From Metallyticus violacea (lineage: Eukaryota > Arthropoda > Insecta > Mantodea > Metallyticidae): DNA of 64,000 nt. The notes beneath the pieces are model-generated. The model did not search any database. It saw only the letters and a list, made by a program, of their open reading frames with translations, and was not told where the DNA came from. Of the stretch, positions 1 through 10,923 are shown in pieces; positions within the stretch are counted from its first letter, which is position 1; each line of letters opens with the position of its first letter. Where the stretch lies: positions 238,140,512-238,204,511 of the forward strand of contig CM060846.1 in assembly GCA_030762175.1 (NCBI GenBank), in the 5' to 3' direction. The translations under genes and the position numbers were made by a program.

Positions 1-2
1 AT

Positions 3-80
3 AATGAACAGGAAGAGAATGGTAGAGGAGAAGATGAAGGCGAAGAAGAAGGGATTGATGAAGGAGTAGAAGACTTATAA
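3..80 (+). other. Acidic open frame running in from the left edge
   Basis: An open frame enters near the window edge and ends at TAA (78-80). It encodes about 25 residues dominated by Glu, Asp and Gly. It lies in a purine-rich tract (about 1-540) where such frames arise easily. It could be the acidic C-terminus of a host or retroelement protein whose body lies outside the window, or it could be chance. No domain can be recognised. Confidence 0.15.
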
Positions 81-318
81 ACTTATAATAGACAGGAATG
101 CATTTGGACTACAACCGAAAGAAGAGAAAGGAGAGGAATTTTACCTACAAGAGGTGGAAATGAAAAAAAAAAAAAATTCAAATTGCAAGAGTACTTTGGA
201 CGAGTATAGAAGAAGAGAAATGGAAGAGACCAAGAACACACAGGGTTTAGAAGAAAATAGAGAGGAGAACAGCGATGAGGAAGAAGAGAGGTGGCAGTAG
301 AAGTACATAAAAGAATAG

Positions 319-540
319 AGCTGGAGGATGTAAGTTACGTGATCGGAAAGAAAACAAAAGAAGAGAGAGTTCGAGGGCGATTAATTAGCTGGAAGATGTA
401 AGTTATGGGACCGGAAAGAAAACAGAAGAAAGAATATCACAGAAGAAGATTAAAGAGAAATGAATATGTAAGTTATGGGATTGGGAAGAAGATAGAAGGA
501 AGGTTATATAAGAAAATTAAGTGAGCTAGAAGATGTGAGC
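319..540. repeat. Tandem repeat, period about 68 bp, about 3.3 units
   Basis: Units begin near 319, 387, 457 and 524. Each carries a variant of AGCTGGAAGATGTAAGTTA, and the first three continue with a GGAAAGAA-type purine run. Spacings are about 68, 70 and 67 bases. The third unit has lost the initial AGCTGG, and the fourth is cut short after the core motif. The array is purine-rich on the plus strand and encodes nothing recognisable. Confidence 0.6.
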
Positions 541-3500
541 TAATATAATTTCCTTAGATAATTAGGGAAACTTTTCGGTTTCCGACGGAACATTTTTAGT
601 TTAAGGTAGTTAGCTGGCTACCAGCTATTTGTTATGTTTACTGGCTTGCAGTAGATTTGTAATTTTGTATTTTGTAGTAAAATATTTTATTTTAAGTTAA
701 TTTTTATTTATACAACTATAGACTTAATCCGTAAAATTATTGTGGAAAAAAAAACGTAATAGATGAACAAAATTGGAAATGAAAAATGCACGTCCCGGTA
801 TAATTAACAAGATGCCGGGACGGAATATTAGAGATTTAATTTTATTTTATTTTTATGCCAACCATATTCGCTTTCGACCTTACGGCAGATATGACAGAAA
901 ACAACGACGACAGTACCGGTTTTCACCAAGGAGACGTCTATAAATATGGAATTTCGAGAAGCTTTACCAGAACCTGATAGCGTTATGCATATGTCCGAAC
1001 TATATCGAACTTTATAAATCGAGGTGCACAGATCTATTTATCATTAATACCAAACACACAAACGATATTCTCAGCAACCAAGGGGAATTCGTCGGAGTAT
1101 TCTCCTCCGATCAATTACGATTTACATTTTCTGAGCGCCCTATTTTTCCCGTTGCTAATACAGACCCCATTACAAAATAGTGAAAACAATGGATTTGCCA
1201 AGGACGGATGGGGAGAATATTTCAACAGTTGCGGACCACCTCTGCTCTTACCCTCCTTTCTCAATTTTCTTAATCCTCATTGTGGCAAAAGATGGCACTA
1301 CAATACGCGTAGAATGCAAAATAATAATAGCACTACATGCGGTCATTACTCAATCACATAACTGTCGCACCCTGCTGCACGTCCACATCCATCTTCTTTC
1401 ACAAATTCAGAATTTCTAATTACGACTACAACGACAGACCCATTCTACAATCATACTAGAGACTGCACTTCTGTGCATCAATCCTGCTAAACTGTATAAC
1501 AAGCACATATAAAGTGAACTGCTCTCACCTCCACCTCATTCTATGAGGAAACGCCAAACTTGCAAGTACCTTTTGTACGCTCTTCCAACTTCAATCATGT
1601 CTATTTATTGCTAACGTGTCCGCAACCCTTTTCTAGGTACGTGAGTTACATACAGCACTCATTCAAACTATCTCTCTTTCATCGGCACGTCATTGGTCCA
1701 CACCATTACCATCTCGAAGTGCGGGCGACACTATGCCACCCTTCACAACATTGAAGAACATAGAGGAAAGCGGTCCGCAGCTCGACTAACACAACATTAC
1801 GATAATATTATCTAATACAATTGAAAATCTTTTGTGTCTAAAGCTACTGAGCATTATCTGTAACAAGTTTGAAAATAATTATGGAAAATATTTCAATAAA
1901 CTAAGACGCTTAATTGAGCCCGCACTTACAAATCGGGTTCGAACAACCAAAAGCACACCAAAGTACCTATGAATTTAACTGTGATATCAGCTTTTCTATA
2001 AAACGCCGCAGTTGCTCACTAGAGTGTTCTGTTTAGTCGCCCATCCCCTCACTTTCTGCTGCCCCAGTTTGGATTGTACAGGTGCTTGTATTACATGCTT
2101 TGTGTGTCCGTGTACATATTGAGACGAAAGTAGTTCGAGGATTAATTAATATGTTCAGATTAGTTGAAATGAATGTACGACGTAAAGCGTGAAATTAAGT
2201 TTGATATGTTTTAAAAGATGATAGAATATGCATCAATCTTTTTCTCTTGCACACCGTCATCATTCGTAATGAAGTGATTAGAAGTCAGCAGTACCTATAA
2301 ACATAATTTTTGTACAGATTCGCTCTTATGGTTTGAAGTGGAATTGACCTTCAAACTACTGGTCAACTGTGGTGTTTTACAGAAAACAAATAATCACAAT
2401 TGAATTCAGGAGTAAATAAATATCCTATTAATAGAATTTTGATGTGAATTTGTTTGTGGAACACAAGACTATTCATTCTTAGTGCCCTAGCCAAAAATGT
2501 GGATGAAGTTTTACCGTATTACATATTGAGCCTGCTGCTTTGCTAATCATGGAGACAAGAGTACTTTATTTCTCTATTTACTTGATACACATAAGAAGCA
2601 TTCCTAAATTCCACAGAGAGTTACCGGATTTTGCATATGCACAGGAAAAGTTCAGAAGACCTTTTATTCGATTTCTGTTAAAATGTAGCTATTAATATGG
2701 CACATTAACGTTCAGGAGGGTTCCTGGTCTATAAGTGTGCAATTCATATATTCCTATCTAGGAAGGGAGAATGTAACTTTCCACTTTCAGAGAACATTTT
2801 ATGTATTACATATACTTAATTTATTTGTTTTATTAAAAAGATTGTCTTGCACATGTAATAATGCATAGTTTATCCCTCCAACAACATTATGAAACATTTA
2901 AGCTTTCAATTTTTAATATACTGCAAATTTCAACAAGGAGACCCTTGTTGATTATGATAATTATTACCCATATATTATTTTATATATTTTATTTAAAATC
3001 AGTAAATATTTTCTTTTTAAATGAGGATTTAAGCAAACCGAACTGCCGTAATTTTACTTTAAAGGTTTTGTCAAAATAAGTGTAAATTCCAGATGTTCTG
3101 CCTTTTGTTTTTAGCCTTGGATTCACAAAATTGTTTGCGAAGCCTGATAGAATGCGCAATTTCCCAATTAGAAAGCTAGTGTTGGTGTAACAAAAACAAT
3201 GAAAGCTGTCAATTCCGAGATCCACCGAAACAAAAACATGGTATCACGTGAGATATTTTTCTCTAAAAGATCTATATCTCCTACAAAAAGACTAGATTAA
3301 AGATTGGGCACTTACGTAAAATACATACAAAATTGCTTGCTGTTGATCTAGAAAGTAATCAACGTATATTTGCTTATTACGTGAGTGGAAAGCATAGAAA
3401 AGGCAGCTCTCTAACGATATCCTATTTGTCCCGCTTTAGGAATAACAGAATAAAGAGAGCGATGGAGTAAACGGTCGGTCATTTCTATGGCTGTTGCAGT

Positions 3501-4281
3501 TGATCCTTATTCTGTATCTGTTATAGCTATTGTTGAATCGTCTTCACAGACGGGATCACAGCTATTTATTTTTGTGAGAATACATTCAACACTGCAAAGA
3601 GGTGCGTGCGCCTGGAGACCGTAAACAAAAACTAGCAAAGGACGTTTCCATCAAATACTGCACCTTCACACACTTAGAAATCCAAATAAATTCGCTTCGC
3701 TCCATTAGGCTTTTTTTAAGGAGCGTTGACTTTCCTTTTTTTTTTTTTTTTTTTTTTTTTTTGATTGAAAATTATAGTCAGTTTTATAAAGCTCCGATTC
3801 CTCTAAAAGACATTCCAATATTGCACATTCAAATAAAATGTTTAAAGAAAAAGTGGGCTGTAGGGTACGAGCTGCAACAGATGTTTACTACACTAATATA
3901 AACACTAAACAAGAGCTCTATTGCCTTAATGCAACAACATAGAAAACATGTCAAGCATCGATATTTGCCATTTTACGACAAAGAGAGCGGGGGCATCAAG
4001 CGATGATTGACTACTTCCAAAACTGCGTGTTTTTATAGCAATCAATTTCATTTTCAATGCTTAATCAAAAGTTTCAGAGCAACAGTTGAAATAACTTTGT
4101 CCCCTGATTGCATTGTCATTGGCTGTTGATTCTCACGTGAAAAAGTTTCATGTTATAACATAAGACATATGAAGAATACTTGCTAATAAATATTAGTAAC
4201 TGTAAGTTATAATCACTACTGAGTGTTCCAACATTAAAAATAACTTCGATAAAGATACATATTAAGAAGCATCCCACTTAC
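541..4281. other. Non-coding stretch, no element recognised
   Basis: A+T-rich sequence with no convincing gene. It includes a short hairpin at 791-822 (an 11-bp stem with one mismatch around a GTCCCGG/CCGGGAC core) and a poly-T run near 3740-3762. The short ORFs here have no recognisable domain. By position it may be the intron or 3' flank downstream of the minus-strand exon at 4282-4464. Confidence 0.5.
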
Positions 4282-4464
4282 CGTCATATATAATTGGTTC
4301 TTTCTCCCTGAAATATGTAAGTGCAGGAAACTTGGTGATACCATATTGCTTCGCTAGTCGCTTGTCGTTGATTCTCACAAAGTCCACCCCAAAGGTGTCA
4401 GTGTCGTCATCGATCTTCTCGAGCTCCTCTAGGACTTTATCGCAAGTCACACAGCTCCTTGCAT
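4282..4464 (-). CDS. Internal exon of a thioredoxin-fold (PDI-like) protein
   Basis: This is the only strong host coding exon seen. It is 183 bp and encodes about 60 residues. Near the N-terminus is a CVTC redox motif followed by the helix KVLEELEKIDDDTD. Next come the strand FGVDFVRI, then KRLAKQYGITKFPALTYF, which holds the cis-Pro (KFPA) loop typical of thioredoxin folds, and then REKEPIIYDG. The acceptor is TTATTTCAG before 4464 and the donor is GTAAGT (4281-4276). Both introns fall after the first base of a codon, so the exon is symmetrical (phase 1-1). From memory it resembles one unit of insect proteins with several tandem thioredoxin-like domains that are probably secretory or ER-located; the exact gene is not identified. 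Reading continues past the donor only to an early stop, as expected for intron. No neighbouring exon was found, so the flanking introns are long. Confidence 0.85.
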
Positions 4465-5587
4465 CTGAAATAATATAATCATTTTCACTGGCTATTCTTT
4501 AAGTCGATATTCTCTTCTTTTTAATGCTCATACTATTAAAATACTAGAACTACTTCACTGGATTCTCTACTGGAACTCCTAGATCACAAAACGGGTAGAG
4601 AGGAGCAAGTGATAAACAAAGGTCAGAAATGAATTCTTAGGACTTCGATAAGTGATTTGTTGTTAGTAAGACTCCATTTAGGATCCTTGTGTCATTTTAG
4701 AAATTCATTTGCTTATAGAAATAGGAGCAAGTTATAAATGATATCTGAACCTTCTATTAAAATGAAGTATGAAAACTGGTGTTCAAGGATTAAAACAACT
4801 GAGTCCGTCGGACACGACACAATTCAATAATATATTAATGCTTTATTTTAACAGTGGAAACATTAATAATATATACAGCAGGTAAGAAAATAGTATCCTC
4901 TTACTGATTTCATTAGGTGTCATTCAGAAAAACTGAAATATAAGTCAAAATGCATTAATCCAAATGTTATAATGAACTTTATAAATAACAACACTTAGCT
5001 AACACATATGAATAAAATTCGGGTTGCTACACTCAGTTCTAAGACCAGTTTCTTTTTCTACTGTCACAATAAAAAAGTTATGACGAAATATAAATATTTT
5101 ATTTACTGTATAACGCAATATGTTCGGGAGAGACCTAAACCGAGAATAATAGGGCCATAACTCAAAAAAATGGATTTATTGTAGCTTTCTAACGGTCTCT
5201 ATGAGTTTTTAATTTAGTCTAAGAAGTGCCAATAACAAACTCATATTTTGAGATTGTTTCTATTATATTAAGATAAAACTGACTGTGTAAGTGGCAGGAC
5301 ACATTTTGAGTTGAGGCTTTATTGCTCCAAAATTATAAGTAACATTTTAGTTGATAGTTGGCTACAGTTACTGTATTGATTGTGGGAATGATCGCAGCCA
5401 TTGTTGATGAGTTTTGTTGTTGTTTCAATGTGCACTTAAAAACCACCGATTATAGTTGACAGAAGTTGAGCTAATTAGTTTAGTGATGCTGTTCTCTAAG
5501 ACGGAAGGAATAATATTATCACGTTCCAAACGACAGGTGATGATGGCATTAAAATGATGATCCATTTGTTGATGAAAATAATTATGT
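4465..5587. other. Probable intron, nothing recognised
   Basis: A+T-rich sequence upstream (in gene sense) of the thioredoxin-fold exon. Apart from the acceptor polypyrimidine/AG at the exon border, I see no coding segment or repeat structure. Confidence 0.5.
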
Positions 5588-6282
5588 ATATATAAATTAC
5601 AATAAAAGTTTATACACAGTTTCACAGTAGATATCTATTTAATATATTTCAAAGTTGGACCGAAAAACAACAGTAATGTGCAGTATGAAGTTCTGTAAAC
5701 AGATGTGACTCATATACGTTATGATAGCGTTATACGTGACAGGTAAATCAACCATGAAAAAATGAAGCCAAGATTATTGTAAATCAACAATGAACAAATG
5801 AAGCCAAGATTATCATATGGCGTTCTATAAACAGATGCGACTCAGATTATGTTATGCTAGCTTTGCTACAACAAAATGGAGTCGAGATTACCATTTGAAC
5901 AGCGGAAAGCAATTTTGAAGTGTTATTGGAAAACCCAGAATGTTATTGAAGTTCAAAGGCAATGGAGACGTGTGCACAGAACAGACAGATTCTCCGGATC
6001 TATCTCCGTTGGGCTTCTACCTATGGGGAACTCTTAAGGATGCAGTATACCGTATAAAACCAGCTACACTGACAGCACTTCGGGAAGAAATTGAAAAGAC
6101 ATATGCTGCAATTGCTGAGGACACTTTAGCAAACGTTGCTCAATCAGTAGTTCAAAGTACTTAGAAGTGTATAGACGCCGATGGTGGGCATTTAGAACAA
6201 CTGTTGTAACCGTTGTAACTGTAAAAGTCTAAGAACATTTAGTGCTTATCGTTTTCTGTTTGTGTGAATTCAGTTTTGTTAC
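5588..6282 (+). mobile_element. Internally deleted mariner-like element, right end lost
   Basis: This is a relative of the complete mariner at 17010-18443 in the opposite orientation. It shares the eroded left terminal sequence (TTTATACACAGTTTCACAGTAG), the GTTTTCGGTCC-like untranslated block and a duplicated motif containing AATGAAGCCAAGATTAT. A transposase start follows (ATGGAGTCGAGATTACC near 5877). The helix-turn-helix part runs to about WRRVCTEQ and then jumps directly to the C-terminal catalytic part (SPDLSPLGFYLWGTLKD), which ends at a stop near 6163. The central DDE core is therefore missing. The 3' untranslated region matches the other copy until about 6280, where a Penelope-like sequence begins, so the right TIR is absent. 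It cannot encode a working transposase. Confidence 0.8.
5877..6163 (+). pseudogene. Mariner transposase pseudogene, core deleted
   Basis: The N-terminal DNA-binding segment is fused by deletion to the last quarter of the protein. The C-terminal part is uninterrupted: SPDLSPLGFYLWGTLKDAV, then KPATLTALREEIEKT and a stop after VVQST. This is the C-terminal region of the mariner-like transposases whose N-terminus matches Pfam DUF4817. The first two catalytic acidic residues are lost and only the D of the SPDL motif remains. Compared with the copy at 17-18 kb it lacks roughly 180 residues. Confidence 0.75.
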
Positions 6283-6900
6283 AGCACTTCTTAGGCTTTC
6301 ACGGCCGGTGTGAGTTAAAACAGTTAAATTATCCCAGGCTGTTTTGCCATGAACCATGGTTTAAATTACTACCATAGTCTTCACCAACTACTTCGGTTGG
6401 CATATTCAGTGGACGATGAACAACTGCCAACTGTTTACAAGACGACAGTATTGATCCGTCTCTGTCTGGTTTTAGAGGACGATCGATATGTTTGGCGGAA
6501 GGGGGATAGGATAGAGGGGTGGCAGTTGTTTGTTTTTAAGAACCGGTTTCCATGTGCTACTTAGGTAATATCCGCCATCTCTATTAAAGTTGTTTGGATG
6601 CTGTTGTATTTCCAATGCTTCCCTCCTGGCTAGATTGAAAAGTCGTGTATTTCTGCAAAAATACTTCTGTTTTATTAAAGCATATACCATGGCATTCATT
6701 TATTGCATCTACTGCAGATCGTTCGGGTTGATTAAGGTGCAGATGTCCCTGATGTTCCTCCAATCGTTTTTTAATCGACCTTCCGGTCATGCCTATGTAA
6801 ACTTTGCCACATTCTCATGGTAATTTATAAATTTCCGTAGTGTCAAGAGGATGCCTAGGGGATGATTGGGGGTTGATGGAACGGATGATCCTGATTGCAA
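6283..6900 (-). mobile_element. Penelope-like retroelement, 3' fragment with GIY-YIG domain
   Basis: The minus strand encodes the end of a Penelope-like polyprotein. It reads EIYKLP, then a stop, then ECGKVYIGMTGRSIKKRLEEH, QPERSAVDAINECHGI, and later NNFNRDGGYYLSSTWKPVL in another frame. This matches the GIY-YIG endonuclease region of Penelope-like elements: Y-I-G, an Arg in the following helix, and the conserved linker QPEKSAVAEH. The TGA between LP and ECG replaces the Cys expected there, and at least one frameshift follows. The plus-strand motif AGGCTTTCACGGCCGG at 6292-6307 marks the terminal part of the element. The reverse transcriptase is missing, so the element is 5' truncated near 6900. 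Its 3' end abuts the mariner remnant. Confidence 0.75.
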
Positions 6901-6989
6901 TCCTAGTGAAGTAAGTTCAGAAGATAAGCAAGTTCGAAGCATTCCTATGATAACCAAGCACAGTGAATAATTTACCCCTAATGAAGATG

Positions 6990-8535
6990 CTACTGAGGAA
7001 GTAATAAGGTAAAAACGGTAGAAGAACTTGAAAAATCATTGACAAGGAAGAGAAAAAGACAGGCAGAGCAGTGGAAGGTAAATTAAAAAAATAAATCAAA
7101 AGTGAATAGTGGTCAGGCTTTACAAACTTCAGGAAATAAAGCAAAACAAGTCAGATGTGTTAAAGGAGCCTGTGGTAACAGGTGTCGTCTAGAGTGCCCC
7201 AGCAAAATGTCACTAGAAAAATAGGTAAATGTTAAGTTAGCTTACTGGAAACTGGCAAACCACGGCCTTCAATGCACTTTTGTTTTAAATAATTCAGTAA
7301 AAATGAAGTCAAAATGCAGGTATTTAAAAGAAGGTAGCAAAAGAATGTTGATTGTGCTTACAATTTCACTGATAGTGGCAAGAAAACAAGAGAAAGGAAG
7401 CAATTTTATATGAAAACTGTTGACATATGAAATAAAATTATCAGAAACTGCTGAAAAAATTAATGATTGTGGAGTAATAGAAGAAGAAAAAGAGGAAAAC
7501 ACAGTTAGCACGTAGTTAGTGAAGAGTTAAAAGAACAAATAAGAAACCACATTCAGTCTTTCCCAAAAGTGGAAGCTGAGAGCCCAAACAATGAAAGAAT
7601 ACCTAGATGGAACCTTAACTTTTGCAGAAATATATAGACTGTATATTGAAAACCAAGAAAGAAGAAAGTTGTCAAATACGAAGCAAAGTGTGTATCGTTT
7701 AATATTAAACACCCAGTTACGTTTGTCCTTTTTTCTTCTAAGAAGACCAGAGTGGTTTCTGTAAGAATTATAAGAATACTGGTTCGGAAGATAAGGACAG
7801 AATATGACTATGATTTGAAAAACATAAAGTTGAGTATAGCAGAAAAAACTAGAGACGCTATCTTGGGAAAAGATGCAGCTGCGACAATGTCATGCTTCGA
7901 TCTACAGGCTGTTTTTCGAGCACCTTGTGCGGATGTTTCTGTTTTGTATTACAAGTGTAAACTAAATTGTTTTAACTTCACGATTTTTGACATAAGAACA
8001 AAAGAAGGTTGCTGCTACTTCTGAAATAAATCGATTGCGAAATGAGGGTAAATGAAATTTCAATAAATGTTCTTCTGAATCTTCAATGACGTTGCTAAGA
8101 TAAACCTAACCCATTTTATTCATATAACACAGGTGGACAGAATAAGAAGAAAAATATTGCGACGTGTACATGCAAACAGTTCAAACTCTTAACATGCCTC
8201 AAAGCATTCGTAAATATCTCATAGCAGGCCACACTCAAAATGAGGGCGATTCATTGCACTCGTGCACCGAAAAACAAAAGCAAAGCAACCTAAAAGCTGG
8301 ACCAATTTGGACTGCATTACAGTGAACACCTTTAATTCAATAGTTAAGAAGCACGCGAAGCACAATATTGTAAGAGAAATTGTAACGGATGATGTCAATG
8401 ATTTCAAATATTTTATAACGCAAATGGCTATAACGTTTATTGTAAATTCAAATGGACAGAAGATAAATTGGAATTATTTAAAAGTTATTGAAGTAAGAAG
8501 AGAGTCACCTTCACTTTCATCTTTTCTGGACAGTA
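6990..8535 (+). pseudogene. Unnamed arthropod transposase-like gene, copy 1 (GHTQNE family)
   Basis: Several frames together give the blocks of a protein I recall as frequent but uncharacterised in insect genomes. A basic stretch RKRQAEQWK lies near 7050. The Cys motif CVKGACGNRCRLECPSKMS lies near 7158-7215. FDLQAVFRAPCADVSVLYY and KLNCFNFTIFDI fall at about 7898-7995, followed by the remains of a GGQNKKKN motif near 8135. LIAGHTQNEGDSLHS is at 8218-8262 and NDFKYFITQ with GQKINWNYLKVIEV at about 8395-8495. Asp/Glu-bearing blocks in this order suggest a DDE-type nuclease, but that is inference. At least three frame changes and several stops break the gene. Terminal inverted repeats were not found for this copy. 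A related copy lies at 33.2-34.0 kb. Confidence 0.65.
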
Positions 8536-8650
8536 AATGCAGATTTCAGCCAGGAGATCGTCGATTAAAGCTAATAACCAAGAAAATTGCATACTTAATA
8601 TGTAAAGACAATCAGCCATTAAGAATTGTCGAAGAGGGCTTTAAGGAATA
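8536..8650 (+). pseudogene. hAT transposase fragment fused in frame behind copy 1
   Basis: The last 38 residues of the open frame 8262-8651 read KCRFQPGDRRLKLITKKIAYLI followed by DNQPLRIVEEGFKE. The motif D-x-Q-P-x-x-I/V-V-E-x-GF is characteristic of the N-terminal region of hAT transposases and ZBED proteins. It is unlike the preceding GHTQNE-type protein. The join is in frame with no intervening spacer. It may be a small hAT fragment inserted into, or captured by, the older element. The fragment is too short for a subfamily call. Confidence 0.5.
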
Positions 8651-8865
8651 GATTCAGCAGCTGAAGCCACTCTACTAACTCATCAATATAATTGTAAAGG
8701 TGTTAAATGTCTCATAATAAAAGATACAATCGGAATATAACAAAAAATTCTGATCTATGTTTTTTTTTAATATGTCATTGTTTCCAAAATACTAAAAAGA
8801 AACATTTCAGTTTTATTATTTCAAAATATTAAAATATGGAATATTTATAGAGGCTATAACATACA

Positions 8866-8866
8866 T

Positions 8867-8911
<45 letters not shown>
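8866..8911. repeat. (CA)n/(TA)n microsatellite
   Basis: A short ACACACAC run passes into a TATATA array ending near 8911. Simple sequence with no coding content. Confidence 0.9.
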
Positions 8912-8914
<3 letters not shown>

Positions 8915-9940
8915 GTACGACAAATGTTGGTATGGGCTCATCTATAATTGTTACCAAATATTTATGATTTGTATATTATTGAGCCCAACGTTCTGGTGTT
9001 ATGACTTTGGGGAAAAAAGATACCATCTAGCAAGCTTGGTTGCAGGTTAGGTTAGCTTACATAGCTAAGGTTTCCTTCCGAATACAGTACTCATTTGCAT
9101 CAATATAACATAATTCTGCTTATTGCTCTGGCTGCTGTGGAATGTTAAGCGTTTAAACCATTTAATGTGTATTTGGTGGAGGTCGTTTTATAGTTATCAC
9201 ATCCCGATTTTGTTTTGTTTTTTGTACTGCTTGCATTCTAAATTGTACATTATTTTGTTATTTACATTTCATAAATACAATGCTTAATTTCGATATATTG
9301 TCGCAAGTTTTCCACTTCCTTATAGAGTGCAACGGTCTCATCTTCGCCAGGATGAATCAATGAACATGGCATATATTTTGGGAAAGTATGGCAGCAAAAG
9401 CCTAAAGTCTAAAAGACATATTTTTGTTTAACTGTATATTACATAACTAGAATCAAACGCTCCCAACAGTTACTTCTTTTAATCCGTCAAACGCGTAACA
9501 TTTAGCTATCTATATATATTAAATTACTGAGGCAGTGATAACTTATTGTTTCGCAACGAGAATGGCTATATATAGTATATTTAACAGTTGATAGTTACCG
9601 ATAGACATGCCAAATGCTGAAGAGAATACAGTACAATTTCCTTCTCTTCTTTCGTGATCTATTTTATGTTTGGATATTTATTTATGTATTTGTTTTCATA
9701 ACATTAATTACTGATTTTTTTATACAACCGGTTACGATTATTTCTTGAAGTGAAAAATAAAAAGCATTTTCTGTTATCATGTCATAGTTATCGCGCTTGT
9801 ATATTTATACTGAAACAAATATTTTGCAGATTAACTTTATACTGATGTAAAATTTATTGAATATAATTTTTATTCACTTTTATTTTTAATCGCTTAAATT
9901 CGTTAGCTCCGAAATCAGTTGTCAGTGTCCTGTGTCAAGT
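8912..9940. other. Non-coding A+T-rich stretch
   Basis: No gene, structured repeat or transposon protein was recognised. Confidence 0.5.
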
Positions 9941-10165
9941 TAATCAGAACGAAAGTGCGCCTAAGCGCCATATTGTAATCTCGCCCGGGCGACCATTTTA
10001 GGAGATGGGTGTCCCGAGAATAGCAAGGTGCGCAAGAGAAAAGCAGAGGCGGGAGACTCATCAGCCAGTGAAGCTGATGCATTTTAGTTGCTAGCCGTCC
10101 CCCTTCCGGGATCGACTAGCCAAAACGTAAACGGAACGTTCGGACATGCTCAATCTCAACGCGCA
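9941..10165. other. G+C- and CpG-rich patch, function unknown
   Basis: A patch clearly richer in G, C and CpG than its surroundings, with GCGCC, CTCGCCCGGGCGACC, GGCGGG and repeated ACGT/ACG words. The compositional break is visible on both sides. It could be a host promoter or 5' exon, or the 5' region of an unidentified mobile element. No long reading frame crosses it. Confidence 0.3.
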
Positions 10166-10423
10166 TTCCAACAAAGCATCGCTTTGAGGTTGGATAATAG
10201 CCTTCTATTATAAATATTGTTTCCTCTTGTCAAGGTTGCGGAAATACTTTATTGCACAGCGCTAATAACATGCAGTTTAATGGATCCCATCCGTGAGTTA
10301 GTTTGAAACGAGCTACATTAAAAGACAACACTTTTTATAATTTAATAGTGTTTAACGCTTCTTTTTACTACCGAGGCATTACAGACTGTGGGCATTAATG
10401 ATGCATTTTGTGTGTGTGTGTGT

Positions 10424-10708
10424 AGTGTTTAATGCCCGTTTTTACTACTGAGGGCACCACAGGCGGTGGACATTGATGATACATGAAACGAAATGATAAA
10501 TTGGGAAATGATTTTTTTTTTTTGTTTTTAAAGGACGGAAGCGTTCCAGGCCTAAGTTTAGGGTACCTCCCCGGAATTTGCCAGTCATAAGGAATGAGAA
10601 AAATCTGAAAAAAAAAAAACAATTAGGGAGGACAGTCCTGGTGGGATACGAACCACAGACCTCCCGCTCATGAGTCTGCACCTTAACGACCTCGGCCACC
10701 CGTGGCGG
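10424..10708 (-). repeat. SINE-A copy, complete unit of a dimer
   Basis: This is a tRNA-derived SINE on the minus strand. It has a 5' ACCGCCACGGGTGGCCGAGG head (box A), the box B-like GGTTCG...CCC, a GGACTGTCC-type body with TTTTCCTCAG-like text, and a conserved 3' block ending in GGGCATTAAACACT. The usual poly-A tail is replaced by a (CA)n run. It is joined directly at its 5' end to a second, 3'-truncated unit. Confidence 0.85.
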
Positions 10709-10923
10709 TTTGATGATACATGAAATTGAGTGATAAATTGGGAACGTATTTCTTTTTAAGGAAATAAGCTTTCCAGGCGTATATATATAGGGTACTTTTC
10801 AGGCATTTACCATTTATGAGCACTGAGGAAAACCTGGATGATACCTCATTCAGGGAGTACGGTCCTAGCGGGTACCGAATCTCACGTGTCTATGCCTTAA
10901 CAACTTCGGCCACCCGTGTTGAT
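10709..10923 (-). repeat. SINE-A copy, 3'-truncated unit of a dimer
   Basis: This is the same SINE family and strand as the neighbouring unit. It contains the head (CACGGGTGGCCGAAG-like), a degraded body, and stops at the ATTTCATGTATCATCA block, lacking the final ~55 bases. It then runs straight into the 5' end of the complete unit. In RNA sense the order is truncated unit, then complete unit. Confidence 0.8.

Noticed and set aside
791..822. GTCCCGG/CCGGGAC hairpin as a regulatory RNA or terminator
   Set aside because: Eukaryotic context and no adjacent gene; an isolated short palindrome.
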